NCBI GenBank assembly: GCA_016928575.1
Contig: JAFGKK010000103.1
Location: 1 to 50,058 of the forward strand
Origin: Anaerolineales bacterium
Lineage (GTDB): Bacteria; Chloroflexota; Anaerolineae; Anaerolineales; RBG-16-64-43
DNA length: 50,058 bases
Reading direction: 5' to 3'
The position numbers and the translations under genes are program-made. How positions within the stretch are numbered: the stretch's first letter is position 1; every line of letters begins with the position of its first letter. Shown piece after piece: positions 1-8,842 of the stretch. The notes below the pieces were generated by a model. The model was not told the DNA's origin. It worked only from the letters and a program-made list of their open reading frames with translations, and did no database searches.

Positions 1-675
1 GGGTTGGCCGCAACGCAACAGGCCTTGGGTGAGGAAACCGCCCTGCGGGCATTGGTGTTTGTTAAAAACAAGGTGTCCAACGGATGGATGTCCGGCTCGG
101 GAAGCATTCTGGATTCCCGGGGGTACATATTGACCAATTTCCATGTCATCGGAGACGTGGATAGCGGTGAATTGTACGAAGATGACGAGAAGATAACAAT
201 CGGATTAAACTGGGAAAATCCGACGGAGGCTCCGGAAACATTTTATCTCTGCGAAATCGTGAAGGGGGATCCGGATTACGATCTCGCGCTGCTGCACATC
301 GTCGCCATGGCCAACGGAGATCCTCTTCCCGCGGACCTGCAGTTCCCCACCCTGCCCCTCGGCGATTCCGACCTGATGAAGATCGGCGATCCGGTCGCGG
401 TCCTCGGATATCCGGGGCTCGGCCAAGAGACTCCGACCTTCACCCGCGGCACCGTCGCCGGCTTTCTGCCCGACGAGTCCATCGACGAATCGCGGGGATG
501 GATTAAAACGGATGCCGAAGTGAACCACGGAAATTCCGGCGGGATAGCGATCAATGTCAAAGGCGAGTTGATCGGCGTTCCCAGCATGGCCTATGTCGAT
601 CCGGAAGGATCCGGAAAAATCAGCGGCATCCGGCCGATCAATCTGGCGCATGTGGTGACCGACGCGATTCCGTAA
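1..675 (+). CDS. Trypsin-like serine protease (S1C/HtrA-like), 5' truncated by the window edge
   Basis: The reading frame is open from base 1, so the N-terminus, where a signal peptide or membrane anchor might be, lies outside the window. The visible 224 residues hold the trypsin-fold triad in order: His in TNFHVIG, Asp in DYDLALL, and Ser in the GNSGG oxyanion motif near the C-terminus, with GSGSILDSRGYILTN before the His as in HtrA/Deg proteases. No PDZ domain follows; the protein stops about 45 residues after the catalytic Ser. This suggests a single-domain envelope protease rather than full DegP. The TTG at base 4 is an arbitrary start. The protease-fold call is confident; cellular role and substrate are unknown. 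Confidence 0.85.
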   Translation, partial: GLAATQQALGEETALRALVFVKNKVSNGWMSGSGSILDSRGYILTNFHVIGDVDSGELYEDDEKITIGLNWENPTEAPETFYLCEIVKGDPDYDLALLHIVAMANGDPLPADLQFPTLPLGDSDLMKIGDPVAVLGYPGLGQETPTFTRGTVAGFLPDESIDESRGWIKTDAEVNHGNSGGIAINVKGELIGVPSMAYVDPEGSGKISGIRPINLAHVVTDAIP

Positions 676-762
676 GGCCGCCGGCAGGATCCTCCCGCAC
701 AGGACTTGGCACAGCCTCCGGATTACTCCGGAGGCTGTTTCGTTCGGGGATCCTCCCGCCGT

Positions 763-2193
763 TCAATCCCGCGCCGCGCGCTGGCGGGAATACAGCGTCA
801 GCGCGAACAGGTAGAGAATGATCCCCGCCAGCAGGAGGGCGTTGAAGGAGTTCAGGACGGCGATCTGATCGATCAGCCCCGAGAGCGGATAGGCTAAGGC
901 GAAAAACGCCACCAGAACCAGCACCAGCGTTTTCCGCAGCCGCGAGGAGGACCTGCGGAAGAGCAGGAACGCCAGGAAAAACGTCAGCGCCGCGCCGACC
1001 CCCAGCGCCCCCCAAAAACCCAGGAAGGAATCGCTGATCCCGGCCATCATCAGGTATTCCACGCAGTAGACCGCCGAGACCAGCACCAGATCCATCAAGT
1101 TCGGGACGGCGCCGAGGAGCACGATCATCAGCGCCAGCAACGATCCGAGGATCGTGATCGCGATCGGGCTGTTGACCAGCAGCCGCAGGACCTTCTCCCC
1201 CGGCTGCTCGGGACGGATGAGGGAAACCCCCATGCCGGCATTGGTGATTGCATGGTTGAGCCGCCAAGTCAGGACCGATCCGTTCCCGTCCTCGGTCGGC
1301 CGCACTTCCGTGGGGGTCAACACCCCGTCCGGATAGTTTAGCAGGGTCGTAGGCAACCGATCGATCGTCAGGGTGAATTCAAAATCATCGACGAAACGGT
1401 TGTCGAGCACACTGTAGTAAAAATAATCCATCCCGCGCGAGTCGTAGGAGATGTCGACGGCGATTTCCTCCCCGGGCGCCATGTTCCGCCGCCAAAACAG
1501 GACGTTTCCGGAAAACTGCAGACTCCGGCCGATGTCCGTTCCGTCGACGGAAACGGCGAAATCCTGGAACAGCGGCTGGCCCCGGGAGAGCGCGAACTCG
1601 AAGTGGGCGTCGGTGCGCAGGTCGGATTCGTTGCGGATGCGGTAATGGTACTCCGCGTGCAGCAGGTACCCGCTGTAGTAGGCGTAGCCCTTCTCGCGTT
1701 CGCTCAGAGTCATGCCGGCCTCGCCGCGGAAGGAACGGATGCTGGCCTGCGGAACCTCCACGATCTTCTCGACCGTGCGATACTGCGGGGCAGCTTCGGG
1801 ATCCTTCTGCGGGATCAGCTCCTCCTCCTCAACGGTGATGTAGTGTTTGACGGATAACTCGCCCTGGACATGCGGCCGCCCCCAAATGGTGTAGGCGCTT
1901 TCGCGGCTGATCTCGCTCTGGCTGCCGTGGGTGGAGAAGAACGTTTGGGTGTTGCTGTTCAGGATTCCGCGAAACCCCCATAGCATCCCGAGAAACACGG
2001 CCGCCCCGGCCGCGCCTTCGCCGAGCCGCAGAATCCACCTCCACCATCCGTCCGCGGAGGGCTTGCGCGCCAGCGGCGAAAGCAAAATCGCCAGCCCCGC
2101 GACAGCCATCAGCGCGGATACTCCGGGGTCGATCGTGAACCAACCCGCTATCCGATCCAGCTTGCATCCTCTCCTTGGAAATTCCACCGCCAA
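763..2193 (-). CDS. Hypothetical multi-pass membrane protein with a large extracytoplasmic domain
   Basis: About 476 residues. One or two hydrophobic segments near the N-terminus are followed by a soluble beta-rich region of roughly 250 residues, then a cluster of about five or six membrane helices starting at LLVNSPIAITILGSLLALMI and ending close to the C-terminus. The layout recalls CreD-like inner-membrane proteins, but I do not recognise a family. The start is uncertain. TTG at 2193 has no ribosome site, whereas AGGAGAGG lies 7 nt before an in-frame CTG at 2160, where the coding-like sequence LDRIAGWFTIDPG begins. An ATG is available at about 2109. Function unknown. Confidence 0.7.
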   Translation of the reverse strand: MAVEFPRRGCKLDRIAGWFTIDPGVSALMAVAGLAILLSPLARKPSADGWWRWILRLGEGAAGAAVFLGMLWGFRGILNSNTQTFFSTHGSQSEISRESAYTIWGRPHVQGELSVKHYITVEEEELIPQKDPEAAPQYRTVEKIVEVPQASIRSFRGEAGMTLSEREKGYAYYSGYLLHAEYHYRIRNESDLRTDAHFEFALSRGQPLFQDFAVSVDGTDIGRSLQFSGNVLFWRRNMAPGEEIAVDISYDSRGMDYFYYSVLDNRFVDDFEFTLTIDRLPTTLLNYPDGVLTPTEVRPTEDGNGSVLTWRLNHAITNAGMGVSLIRPEQPGEKVLRLLVNSPIAITILGSLLALMIVLLGAVPNLMDLVLVSAVYCVEYLMMAGISDSFLGFWGALGVGAALTFFLAFLLFRRSSSRLRKTLVLVLVAFFALAYPLSGLIDQIAVLNSFNALLLAGIILYLFALTLYSRQRAARD

Positions 2194-2209
2194 CCCGGTG
2201 GAACAAGAA

Positions 2210-2235
2210 GGGGCGGCCGCAGCTGCGGCCGCCCC
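2210..2235. repeat. Perfect 26-bp palindrome (GC-rich hairpin)
   Basis: Arms GGGGCGGCCGC (2210-2220) and GCGGCCGCCCC (2225-2235) are exact reverse complements around AGCT. A second, smaller inverted repeat (TTCCACCG 2182-2189, CGGTGGAA 2196-2203) sits beside it. It lies just upstream of the membrane protein gene at 763-2193. It could be a terminator-like or regulatory stem, but there is no T-tract. The rest of 2236-2472 shows no gene. Confidence 0.6.
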
Positions 2236-2472
2236 ACGTATTTCACCCCGTTAGGGTGCCCCCGCATCGCCTCCTCTCTGACGGGTGTCTCCTTTCAGAT
2301 ACGCCCGCCCGGATTAACCGACATCATAGGACCGCCGCGCGGCGGATGCAATAGGAGTCGGCCGGTCAGAGGAGAAGCGTAGGAAGTCCGTTGCGATCGG
2401 GTAGGCCGGCGCTCATCGCGCCTTAAGCAACCCGGCGGGTCCGGGACCGCGCGGAATGCGGCCGGTTCCGGT

Positions 2473-3297
2473 TTAGGCTGGAATTTCGGCGGATTGCATG
2501 CGTGCGGGGACGAGCACCGGCACATCAGGGAGAATTTTCTTCATCCTGCCGGCGAACCGGCGCGGATCCATGCGCCGGATCCACGGCGAATTCCATCCCG
2601 GCGGAGAAATCAGCGGACGCAGGGGGTTTTCCAACGGCAAGAAAAAATCGTCCCAGTGAACGGGGATAATCACCCGCGCACGGGCCGCCGCGGCGACCTC
2701 CGCGCACATTCGCGCGCCCCACAGCGGACAATAAAACAGCGCCTCCGCTTGCGGCACATCCGCCGCCGGGGGGCCGTTCCACACCAGAGCCGCCGCCCCG
2801 GGCGCATGGATGCGGAAGGAGAGCATCGTGTCCATCCGGTACTCAGCAAGGCGCAGCGGCGGAGCGAGACGCGCCGGAAGCTTGCCCCGGTACGGCAGGA
2901 GCCCGAGCATGCGTCCGTGCCGTCCGGCAAATACCCGGACGTCGAAGGGTCCCGCTCTGAACGAATCGCCCGCCGCGATCGGATGGATACGGTCCGGCGG
3001 GATTCCATGCGTGCGGAGGATGGCGGCGCTGTTGGGCGAGCCGAATGCAGCCGCTCCGAATTCACGGCAGATTTCGGGAACATCAAACAGGTGATCGAAA
3101 TGCGAATGCGAGACCAGCACGGCCCGCGAGGGCAGCAGATGCCGGGCGATCGCTTCCCGATTTGGAGACGGCCTCCCGAAAACCAAATACCGCATCGGGA
3201 GCCGCGAGAGATAAGGATCGACCAGGATCCGTTCTCCACCCGATTCAAACTCGATGCCGGCCGTCCCCAGCCAACGGAAACGCAGTCCCTCCGTCAT
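2473..3297 (-). CDS. Metallo-beta-lactamase-fold metal-dependent hydrolase (UlaG/NAPE-PLD-like)
   Basis: The 274-residue protein has the hallmark metal-binding motif HSHFDH (His64, His66, Asp68, His69). An N-terminal WLGTAGIEFESGGERILVDP strand pair is typical of the UlaG/YfiT-like branch. Later His residues in AGRHGRM and VHWDDF are candidate metal ligands. The start at 3297 was chosen because MTEGLRFRWLGTAG matches family N-termini and because a -10-like TACAAT lies only 7 nt upstream, implying a leaderless message. The reading frame extends to 3375 without coding character. The family can hydrolyse cyclic lactones, phosphodiesters or N-acyl phospholipids; the substrate cannot be told here. 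Confidence 0.85.
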   Translation of the reverse strand: MTEGLRFRWLGTAGIEFESGGERILVDPYLSRLPMRYLVFGRPSPNREAIARHLLPSRAVLVSHSHFDHLFDVPEICREFGAAAFGSPNSAAILRTHGIPPDRIHPIAAGDSFRAGPFDVRVFAGRHGRMLGLLPYRGKLPARLAPPLRLAEYRMDTMLSFRIHAPGAAALVWNGPPAADVPQAEALFYCPLWGARMCAEVAAAARARVIIPVHWDDFFLPLENPLRPLISPPGWNSPWIRRMDPRRFAGRMKKILPDVPVLVPARMQSAEIPA

Positions 3298-3304
3298 GGA
3301 TTGG

Positions 3305-3310
3305 ATTGTA
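3305..3310 (-). promoter_or_regulatory. Candidate -10 box (TACAAT) for a leaderless hydrolase mRNA
   Basis: On the minus strand TACAAT ends 7 nt before the ATG at 3297, so transcription would start at about the A of the start codon. No good -35 hexamer is visible. Confidence 0.4.
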
Positions 3311-3410
3311 CACCGCACGCCGGACGTCATCCCGGGCCGAAGGCGAGGGATCGCTGACGGGGGTCGGATCGCCAATCTTCATTACGCCGTTTCGAACCCA
3401 TGCGCTGCCG

Positions 3411-3443
3411 ATTCCTCGGGGCCTGAAGGCCCCTCGGAATGAC
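3411..3443. repeat. Short imperfect palindrome, dispersed repeat (copy 1)
   Basis: ATTCCTCGGGGCC and GGCCCCTCGGAAT form a 13-nt imperfect stem around TGAA, followed by GAC. A near copy lies at 38305-38336, also intergenic. It sits just ahead of the tRNA-Val promoter. Confidence 0.55.
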
Positions 3444-3452
3444 GGACTGCGC

Positions 3453-3461
3453 TGGTATAAT
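3453..3461 (+). promoter_or_regulatory. Extended -10 promoter of tRNA-Val
   Basis: TGGTATAAT is a perfect extended -10 element (TGnTATAAT) ending 10 nt before the first base of the tRNA. No convincing -35 is present, consistent with an extended -10 promoter. Confidence 0.7.
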
Positions 3462-3471
3462 GGGCGCCAAC

Positions 3472-3548
3472 GGGCGGATAGCTCAGCTGGTCAGAGCGCA
3501 TCTCTTACACAGATGAGGCCGCAGGTTCGAACCCTGTTCCGCCCACCA
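3472..3548 (+). tRNA. tRNA-Val (anticodon TAC), CCA encoded
   Basis: This is a complete 77-nt cloverleaf. The acceptor stem is GGGCGGA/TCCGCCC with discriminator A and genome-encoded CCA at 3546-3548. The D-arm begins GCTCAGCTGG, the anticodon arm is CATCT-CTTACAC-AGATG with anticodon TAC, and the T-arm is GCAGG-TTCGAAC-CCTGT with one G-T pair. It reads GTA and probably other GTN valine codons. It stands alone, transcribed in the same direction as the fusion gene that starts 132 bp downstream. Confidence 0.97.
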
Positions 3549-3679
3549 CCCGGTCCGACCGCGGGCGGTTGGAGCCTGTAAACCGGAGCAGACGGTCCCC
3601 ACACCGAACGGCTCCGGCCGACCGCGCGGCTTCCCCTTTTTCGGCAAGCGGCACATCCACAAACGAACAGGAGCAACCC

Positions 3680-6600
3680 ATGGGCGATTTCCTGGTGCGC
3701 GGCACCCTCGCAAAAGTCGATCCGGCCGTCGAGGAATTGATCCGGCTCGAATCCGAGCGGCAATACCGGAAGCTGATCCTGATCCCGTCGGAGAGCACAG
3801 CCCCGCGAGCAGTCCTCGAGGCGCTCGGCAGCCGGTTGCAGAACCTGTATGCCGAGGGGTATCCGGACGAGGAGACCCGCCGGATGAGCGAGGAGGAAAT
3901 CCTCGATTTTCCCGCGCGCTTGGGCCATTTCCGCCGCTACTCCGATCCGCGCTACTACAAGGGTGTGGAGTACGCCGACATCCTCGAAGCCCTGGCCCGC
4001 CGCCGGTGCGCCGAGGCGTTCGCCACGGAGGAGATCGCGGCCGACGGCATCTACGTCAACGTTCAGGCGCTTTCCGGCGCCCCGGCCAACACCGCGGTCT
4101 ACGACGCGCTGGTCAACCCGGGCGACACGGTGATGGGGTTGAACCTCCTGCACGGCGGCCACCTGACCCACGGGTCGCCCGTCAACCGCTCCGGCCGGTG
4201 GTACAAAATCGTCGCCTACACCATCGACCCGGCGACCGAGAAGCTCGATTACGACGCCATCGAAGCCCTCGCCTGCGAACACAAGCCGAAGATGATCATC
4301 GCCGGCTACACCTCCTATCCCTGGGCGGCGGATTGGAAACGCTTCCGACGGATCGCCGACGCCGTCGGGGCGTACCTCGTGGCCGACATCGCCCACGTCG
4401 CCGGGATGGTCGTCGCCGGCGCCTATCCCACCCCCGTCGGACACGCGCATGCGGTCACCTTCACCACCCACAAAACCCTGTGCGGCCCGCGCGGCGCCTG
4501 CATCCTCACCACCGATCCGGCCCTCGCGCGCAAGATCGACCGCGGCGTTTTTCCCGGCGAGCAGGGCGGCCCGCACGTCAACGTCTTCGCCGCGCTGGCG
4601 GTGATGTTCAAGATCGCCCGCACCGAAAAATTCCGCGAACTCCAGCACCAGATCGTCCGCAACGCCAAGCGGCTCTCGGATTCGCTCGAGGCGCGGGGCT
4701 TGAAAATCGCCTACGGCGGCACCGACACCCACCTCTTGAACGTGGACTGCAAAAGCATCCGAGCGCCGGACGGCACGCCGCTCTCGGGAGACATCGCCGC
4801 CCGCGTGCTCGACCTGGCCGGGATCGTCGCCAACCGCAACACCATCCCCGGTGATCCCTCGGCCGGCAAGGCGACCGGCGTGCGCATGGGCACGCCCTGG
4901 GCCACCCAGCGCGGGTTGCGCGAAGCGGACATGGACGCGCTGGCCGAGGTCATCACCCAGGTCCTGCAGGCGTGCCATCCGTTCCAATACAGCGGACGGA
5001 AAGGATCGCTGCTGCGGGCGCGGATCGACTTCACAGCGATGGAGGACGCGCGCATCCGGGTCCGGTCGCTGGCCGAAAAAGCCGGGATCGACTTCAAACC
5101 CGACGAGCACGGGTATCCGCATTTCTACTACCTCGACGACCCCCTGCCGAAGAAAAAGTTCACCGGCATTGCGGTGGCAGGACCACGGGCCGAGGATTTC
5201 CTCTACTGGGCGACGGTCAACGACGTGTACGCGTTGAAAACCGGCAAAAGACAGCCGACCAAGCTGCCGCTTCACGGGGGAATAACCGAGGCCGTGCTGG
5301 AACGGGCTGGCGCGGACGAATTCCTCCTTACCGTGCCCTCCGCCCGCGCCAACCTCGCCCTGGCATGGCTGCGGGCGCTGTCCGACGGATACGTGCGCTT
5401 CGACGACGATTTGGTCCGCAAGATTCCGGGGCCGGTGAGAATCGACCTCGCCGGCGGGTCTGCGCTGATGCCCAAGGCCGCCGGGCCCTCGGCGGACGCC
5501 ACCCGCCCCTACTGCCTCGCGCCGTTCTCGGCGCCCGCGCCCGGCCCGCTTCCTGAATTCGCATGGAAGGAACCCGCCGATCCGCCCCTGCGGTTCACTC
5601 CCCTGCACGCGGCCCATCTGGCCCTCGGCGCAAAAATGGTCCCCTTCGCCGGGTGGGAGATGCCGGTGTGGTACGACAGCGTGGTCGAGGAGCATTTGGC
5701 GGTTCGAAAGGCGGCCGGCTTGTTCGACGTCGCGCACATGGGCGTGTGGGAGGCGAGCGGGGATAGCGCCTGCGCCTTCCTCGACGCGGTGTGCGCCAAC
5801 GAGGTCGCCGCACTCGCGCCCGGCCAATCGCTCTACACCCATCTCCTCGACCCGGACGGCAAGGTCATCGACGATTTGATGATCTACCGCCGCGGGAACG
5901 GAGCCTACCTGATCGTGGTCAACGCCGCGAACGACGAGAAGGACTGGGCCTGGGTGAACGCCGTCCGCGAAGGAAAGGTGCGCATCGACCGCGATCGACC
6001 GGGATCGGAGGCGCCCGGGCGCAAGGGGGCCGTCCTGCGGAATTTGCGCGATCCCGCCAGCGACGCGGACAGGCGCGTGGACATCGCCCTCCAGGGGCCG
6101 AAATCGCTCGAGATCCTGCAGGCGCTCGGCGGCGACGCGGAGACCAAACGGTGGATCTCGCGCCTGGCGCGGACGGAGCTCTGCGACGCGGTCCTCGGAG
6201 GATTCGATCTGATCGTGGCCCGCACCGGATACACCGGCGAATCGGCGGCGTATGAATTGTTTGTTCATCCCGACCGCGCGGCGGATCTTTGGAGCTCGCT
6301 GATCAAGGCCGGAGCGCCGTTAGGATTGAAACCGGCGGGCTTGGGCGCGCGCGACAGCCTGCGCACCGAAGCCGGCCTGCCGCTCTACGGGCACGAATTT
6401 GCGGGTCCGCTGAACCTGGGCGTGGGCGACGGCGGCTTCGAATCCTACGTCAAACCGCACAAACCGTGGTTCATCGGACGGCAAGCGTTTCTGGAACAGG
6501 AACGCAACCGGAAAAGCGAGGTGGTGCGCTTCCGATTCAACCGCAAGGGCGTACGCATGGCCCATCCGGGCGACGTGGTGACGGACGAGGCGGATGTCGC

Positions 6601-6787
6601 GATCGGCAAAGTCACCTCCTGCGCGATCGACGGCGAGCGGTTTCTGCTCGGCCAAGCCTACCTGGAGAACGACTTCACCAAAGAAGGCCGCCCCATTATT
6701 GTGCGGGTGGGCGGACGGGAAAGCGGCGAAGCGGCGAAAGAGCCGGCAACCGTGCTCAGCCGGTTTCCAAAGAAGGCCAAAAAGTAA
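3680..6787 (+). CDS. Serine hydroxymethyltransferase - aminomethyltransferase (GlyA-GcvT) fusion
   Basis: A 1035-residue fusion. Residues 1 to about 455 are a serine hydroxymethyltransferase: LILIPSESTAPRAV substrate loop and the PLP lysine Lys265 in TFTTHKTLCGPRGA. Residues from about 637 to the end are a GcvT glycine-cleavage T-protein (TPLHAAHLALGAKMVPFAGW, FDVAHMG, ARTGYTGE, LGARDSLRTEAGLPLYGHE). Between them, residues 494-600 (FTGIAVAGPRAEDFLYWATV onward) look like a second, decayed copy of the GcvT folate-binding part. The fusion would couple glycine/serine interconversion with methylene-tetrahydrofolate formation. ATG 3680 follows an AGGAG site; the frame upstream to 3569 is not coding. 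No gcvH or gcvP is in the window. Confidence 0.92.
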   Translation: MGDFLVRGTLAKVDPAVEELIRLESERQYRKLILIPSESTAPRAVLEALGSRLQNLYAEGYPDEETRRMSEEEILDFPARLGHFRRYSDPRYYKGVEYADILEALARRRCAEAFATEEIAADGIYVNVQALSGAPANTAVYDALVNPGDTVMGLNLLHGGHLTHGSPVNRSGRWYKIVAYTIDPATEKLDYDAIEALACEHKPKMIIAGYTSYPWAADWKRFRRIADAVGAYLVADIAHVAGMVVAGAYPTPVGHAHAVTFTTHKTLCGPRGACILTTDPALARKIDRGVFPGEQGGPHVNVFAALAVMFKIARTEKFRELQHQIVRNAKRLSDSLEARGLKIAYGGTDTHLLNVDCKSIRAPDGTPLSGDIAARVLDLAGIVANRNTIPGDPSAGKATGVRMGTPWATQRGLREADMDALAEVITQVLQACHPFQYSGRKGSLLRARIDFTAMEDARIRVRSLAEKAGIDFKPDEHGYPHFYYLDDPLPKKKFTGIAVAGPRAEDFLYWATVNDVYALKTGKRQPTKLPLHGGITEAVLERAGADEFLLTVPSARANLALAWLRALSDGYVRFDDDLVRKIPGPVRIDLAGGSALMPKAAGPSADATRPYCLAPFSAPAPGPLPEFAWKEPADPPLRFTPLHAAHLALGAKMVPFAGWEMPVWYDSVVEEHLAVRKAAGLFDVAHMGVWEASGDSACAFLDAVCANEVAALAPGQSLYTHLLDPDGKVIDDLMIYRRGNGAYLIVVNAANDEKDWAWVNAVREGKVRIDRDRPGSEAPGRKGAVLRNLRDPASDADRRVDIALQGPKSLEILQALGGDAETKRWISRLARTELCDAVLGGFDLIVARTGYTGESAAYELFVHPDRAADLWSSLIKAGAPLGLKPAGLGARDSLRTEAGLPLYGHEFAGPLNLGVGDGGFESYVKPHKPWFIGRQAFLEQERNRKSEVVRFRFNRKGVRMAHPGDVVTDEADVAIGKVTSCAIDGERFLLGQAYLENDFTKEGRPIIVRVGGRESGEAAKEPATVLSRFPKKAKK

Positions 6788-6817
6788 AAAAAACGTAAAT
6801 GCTCAGCCAGTGTTCGT

Positions 6818-6983
6818 CATGCCGGCGCCCGCCCCCGGCGCATTCTTCGCCGGGGGTGGTTTTAGCCGGCATCCATTGAATTATCAAAAATCACTGGATC
6901 CCGGCTTAAAGCACGCCGGGATGAAAAAAAAACGGCAACTCTTTTTGAGATTTTTGCACGGAAATAGACGGCTTGAGCAGGTA
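6818..6983. repeat. Dispersed intergenic repeat, copy A (about 166 bp)
   Basis: This shares extended near-identity with 34015-34254: both run from CATGCCGGCG through CCGGCATCCATTGAA, TCAAAAATCACTGGATCCCG, and TTGAGATTTTT to GGAAATAGAC and GAGCAGGTA. Copy A has no insert. It ends 7 bp before the lipoprotein start codon, so it may supply that gene's leader. It also contains GC-rich inverted segments around GCCGGC. Confidence 0.75.
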
Positions 6984-6990
6984 TAAAAAA

Positions 6991-8040
6991 ATGGACCGTT
7001 CGAACGCCACTGGAAAAAACGTATGCCGCGCGCCGTCGCTTTTTTTCTGCGCCCTTGCGCTCACTGCCTGTAATGGGGGCGCCGGTCTGGCGGGGTTCTC
7101 GCCGTCGCCGGCGCCGCTTCTTTCCACCGCCGCGGCGACTTCGGCATGGACGGCTTCCCCCTCTTCTCCATCAGTCCGCACGCCAACCCCCACCTCCACC
7201 GCTACCGTCACCGCCTCGCCCACCCCGACGGACACACACGTACCCACTGCCTCCCTCCCAGAACAGACCGTCGCCATCCCATCCGATGCGCTGCATGCTG
7301 CGCCGGACTCCTGTATAAACATCCTCTTCCCGTTGGCGGATGGACACCGCTGGAGGTACAGCTTGGTACAACAGGGGACGGAAAAAAACGCCGCCATATC
7401 CGTAAGCGAAGTCTCGGGAAATTCCGCGACGGTGGATCTGTTTGACGAATCGGCCGGAAGCCATTCCGTCGTTCTCGTGAGTTGCGCGGAGGGGGCACTT
7501 TCCGGTTTTTCCAGCGCGGAAATCGGCCTCCTGTTCTTTGCCTCCGGCGCTTCGATCGAGGCGAGAAGCACCTCCGGCCTCCTGGCTCCGTCCCGGCGTG
7601 ATTTCGAAGAAAACGCCTGGCGCCACTCCTGGAGCACCGGATTAACCGTCTCCGGGATAATCCCCCTGAACGACCCATCCCTCGGCGTTGTGGATCTGAT
7701 TTTCGAGGATGCCCCGGCGCAGATCCTCTGGGAAACGTCGGACGCTGAAAGTCAAATTTTCGAATCCATCACCACGCCCGCCGGGACCTTTCACCAGATT
7801 CTGGAGATATCCGCAACGGCCACGTTTCAATTGAAGTTGAAACTCCTGACCCTCTACGGAATACAAACAATTCCGGCTGTGCTTGAGCTTGGGTCCCTGC
7901 TATGGTTTCAACCGGAGGTCGGGTTGGTCCAACAAGCTTTCCATTCGGCCGAAGTATCCTACGAAGGAAAAATCTGTCCGGTAGCGATCTCCTCTCAAAT
8001 GGTATTGCTGGAATATCATTTTTCCACCGGAGTCTCCTGA
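6991..8040 (+). CDS. Secreted lipoprotein with Thr/Pro-rich linker, function unknown
   Basis: The 349-residue protein starts with a hydrophobic stretch ending in the lipobox LTAC (SLFFCALALTAC), so it is probably lipid-anchored at the outer face of the cytoplasmic membrane. A Thr/Ser/Pro-rich linker of about 60 residues (VRTPTPTSTATVTASPTPTD) follows, of the kind common in secreted Anaerolineae proteins. Then comes a globular domain of about 250 residues beginning CINILFPLADGHRWRY that I cannot assign to a family. ATG 6991 is preferred over the TTG at 6973. The upstream DNA is the end of a dispersed repeat. There are no close operon partners. Confidence 0.75.
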   Translation: MDRSNATGKNVCRAPSLFFCALALTACNGGAGLAGFSPSPAPLLSTAAATSAWTASPSSPSVRTPTPTSTATVTASPTPTDTHVPTASLPEQTVAIPSDALHAAPDSCINILFPLADGHRWRYSLVQQGTEKNAAISVSEVSGNSATVDLFDESAGSHSVVLVSCAEGALSGFSSAEIGLLFFASGASIEARSTSGLLAPSRRDFEENAWRHSWSTGLTVSGIIPLNDPSLGVVDLIFEDAPAQILWETSDAESQIFESITTPAGTFHQILEISATATFQLKLKLLTLYGIQTIPAVLELGSLLWFQPEVGLVQQAFHSAEVSYEGKICPVAISSQMVLLEYHFSTGVS

Positions 8041-8105
8041 CAGTCTTCCCGCCCTGCGTAACCGGTGATCGCCGCATCCATTCCGCGCAACACCCTTCGG
8101 AATCC

Positions 8106-8314
8106 TTAGCAGGGTGCTGAAAAAGCCCGTAAAGGGTGTCATTGCGAGCGACAGCAGGGAGCGAAGCAATCTCCTTCACTGGAAAAAGAGGGAGATTGCT
8201 TCGCCCGCCCCGGCGCGGGGTTGGCCGGGGTCGCTTCGCTCCCCCGGCCTCGCCACGGCGAAGCCGGGGCAGGGCTCGCAATGACGTCGCTAGGCGTTTT
8301 CAACACCCTGTTAG
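8106..8314. mobile_element. MITE with 18-bp terminal inverted repeats and TTAG target duplication
   Basis: The element runs 8110-8310 (201 bp) and encodes nothing. Its ends CAGGGTGCTGAAAAAGCC (8110-8127) and GGCGTTTTCAACACCCTG (8293-8310) match as inverted repeats at 16 of 18 positions. TTAG occurs directly on both sides (8106-8109 and 8311-8314), the signature of a 4-bp target duplication. Internally, GTCATTGCGAGC (8138-8149) pairs with GCTCGCAATGAC (8274-8285), and GCGAAGCAATCTCC (8161-8174) pairs exactly with 8191-8204, so the whole element can fold. It would need a transposase supplied from elsewhere. Confidence 0.85.
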
Positions 8315-8842
8315 GGTCCTTTTTCCCCGCTACCCCCGCAACCTACACCCCAGGCCGGTGGTTTTTTCGTCCATCTTCTCCTCGACCGCCTCCACAACCG
8401 CACTTCTGATATCCGATCTCACCTTCCGATGCCGCCGGCCGCCCCCCTTGCGCAATGGGCCTTTTCCCCCTCCCGGGTGAGAGGATCCTGGTTTCCGTCT
8501 GCATCGGCAGCGGAAAAGGCCGCCCGGCATGCTTCGTGGGAAGATCGCACCCAGCCAGACGAACGTCGGATTGGAAAAGATCATCGACGCGATGGACCTG
8601 CGGTCGGCGGGGATCCTTGTGGGCGCATGCTTGCCGGAATTGTGCTATCTCTGGGTGGATGGGGTTTGGACCGCGCTCCGCGCGACGGTCCGTTTGGGGA
8701 GCATCATCCTTCCGGCAACGGGTTCCGGGGTATTCCGGATGTTGCAGGCGCCGTCGAAAAAAAACGGAGGATACGGAGGGCTATCGCGGAGATGAAGATA
8801 GCGGTGGATTTCATCTCGAGTAACGCACGGTTTTGCGGTCGG
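8315..8842. other. Intergenic stretch without a convincing gene
   Basis: There are open frames on both strands but none has family-like sequence. The best is 8529-8795 (+, 88 codons), which has one possible hydrophobic segment but no clear ribosome site or recognised motif. Its status is unresolved. Confidence 0.4.

Noticed and set aside
3491-6268. A 925-codon open frame opposite the SHMT-GcvT fusion
   Set aside because: It is a mirror frame of a high-GC gene; its translation has no family motifs and the plus-strand frame has clear catalytic sites.
8529-8795. Small 88-codon gene downstream of the MITE
   Set aside because: No ribosome site, homology-like motif or conserved context; a possible real gene but not supported.
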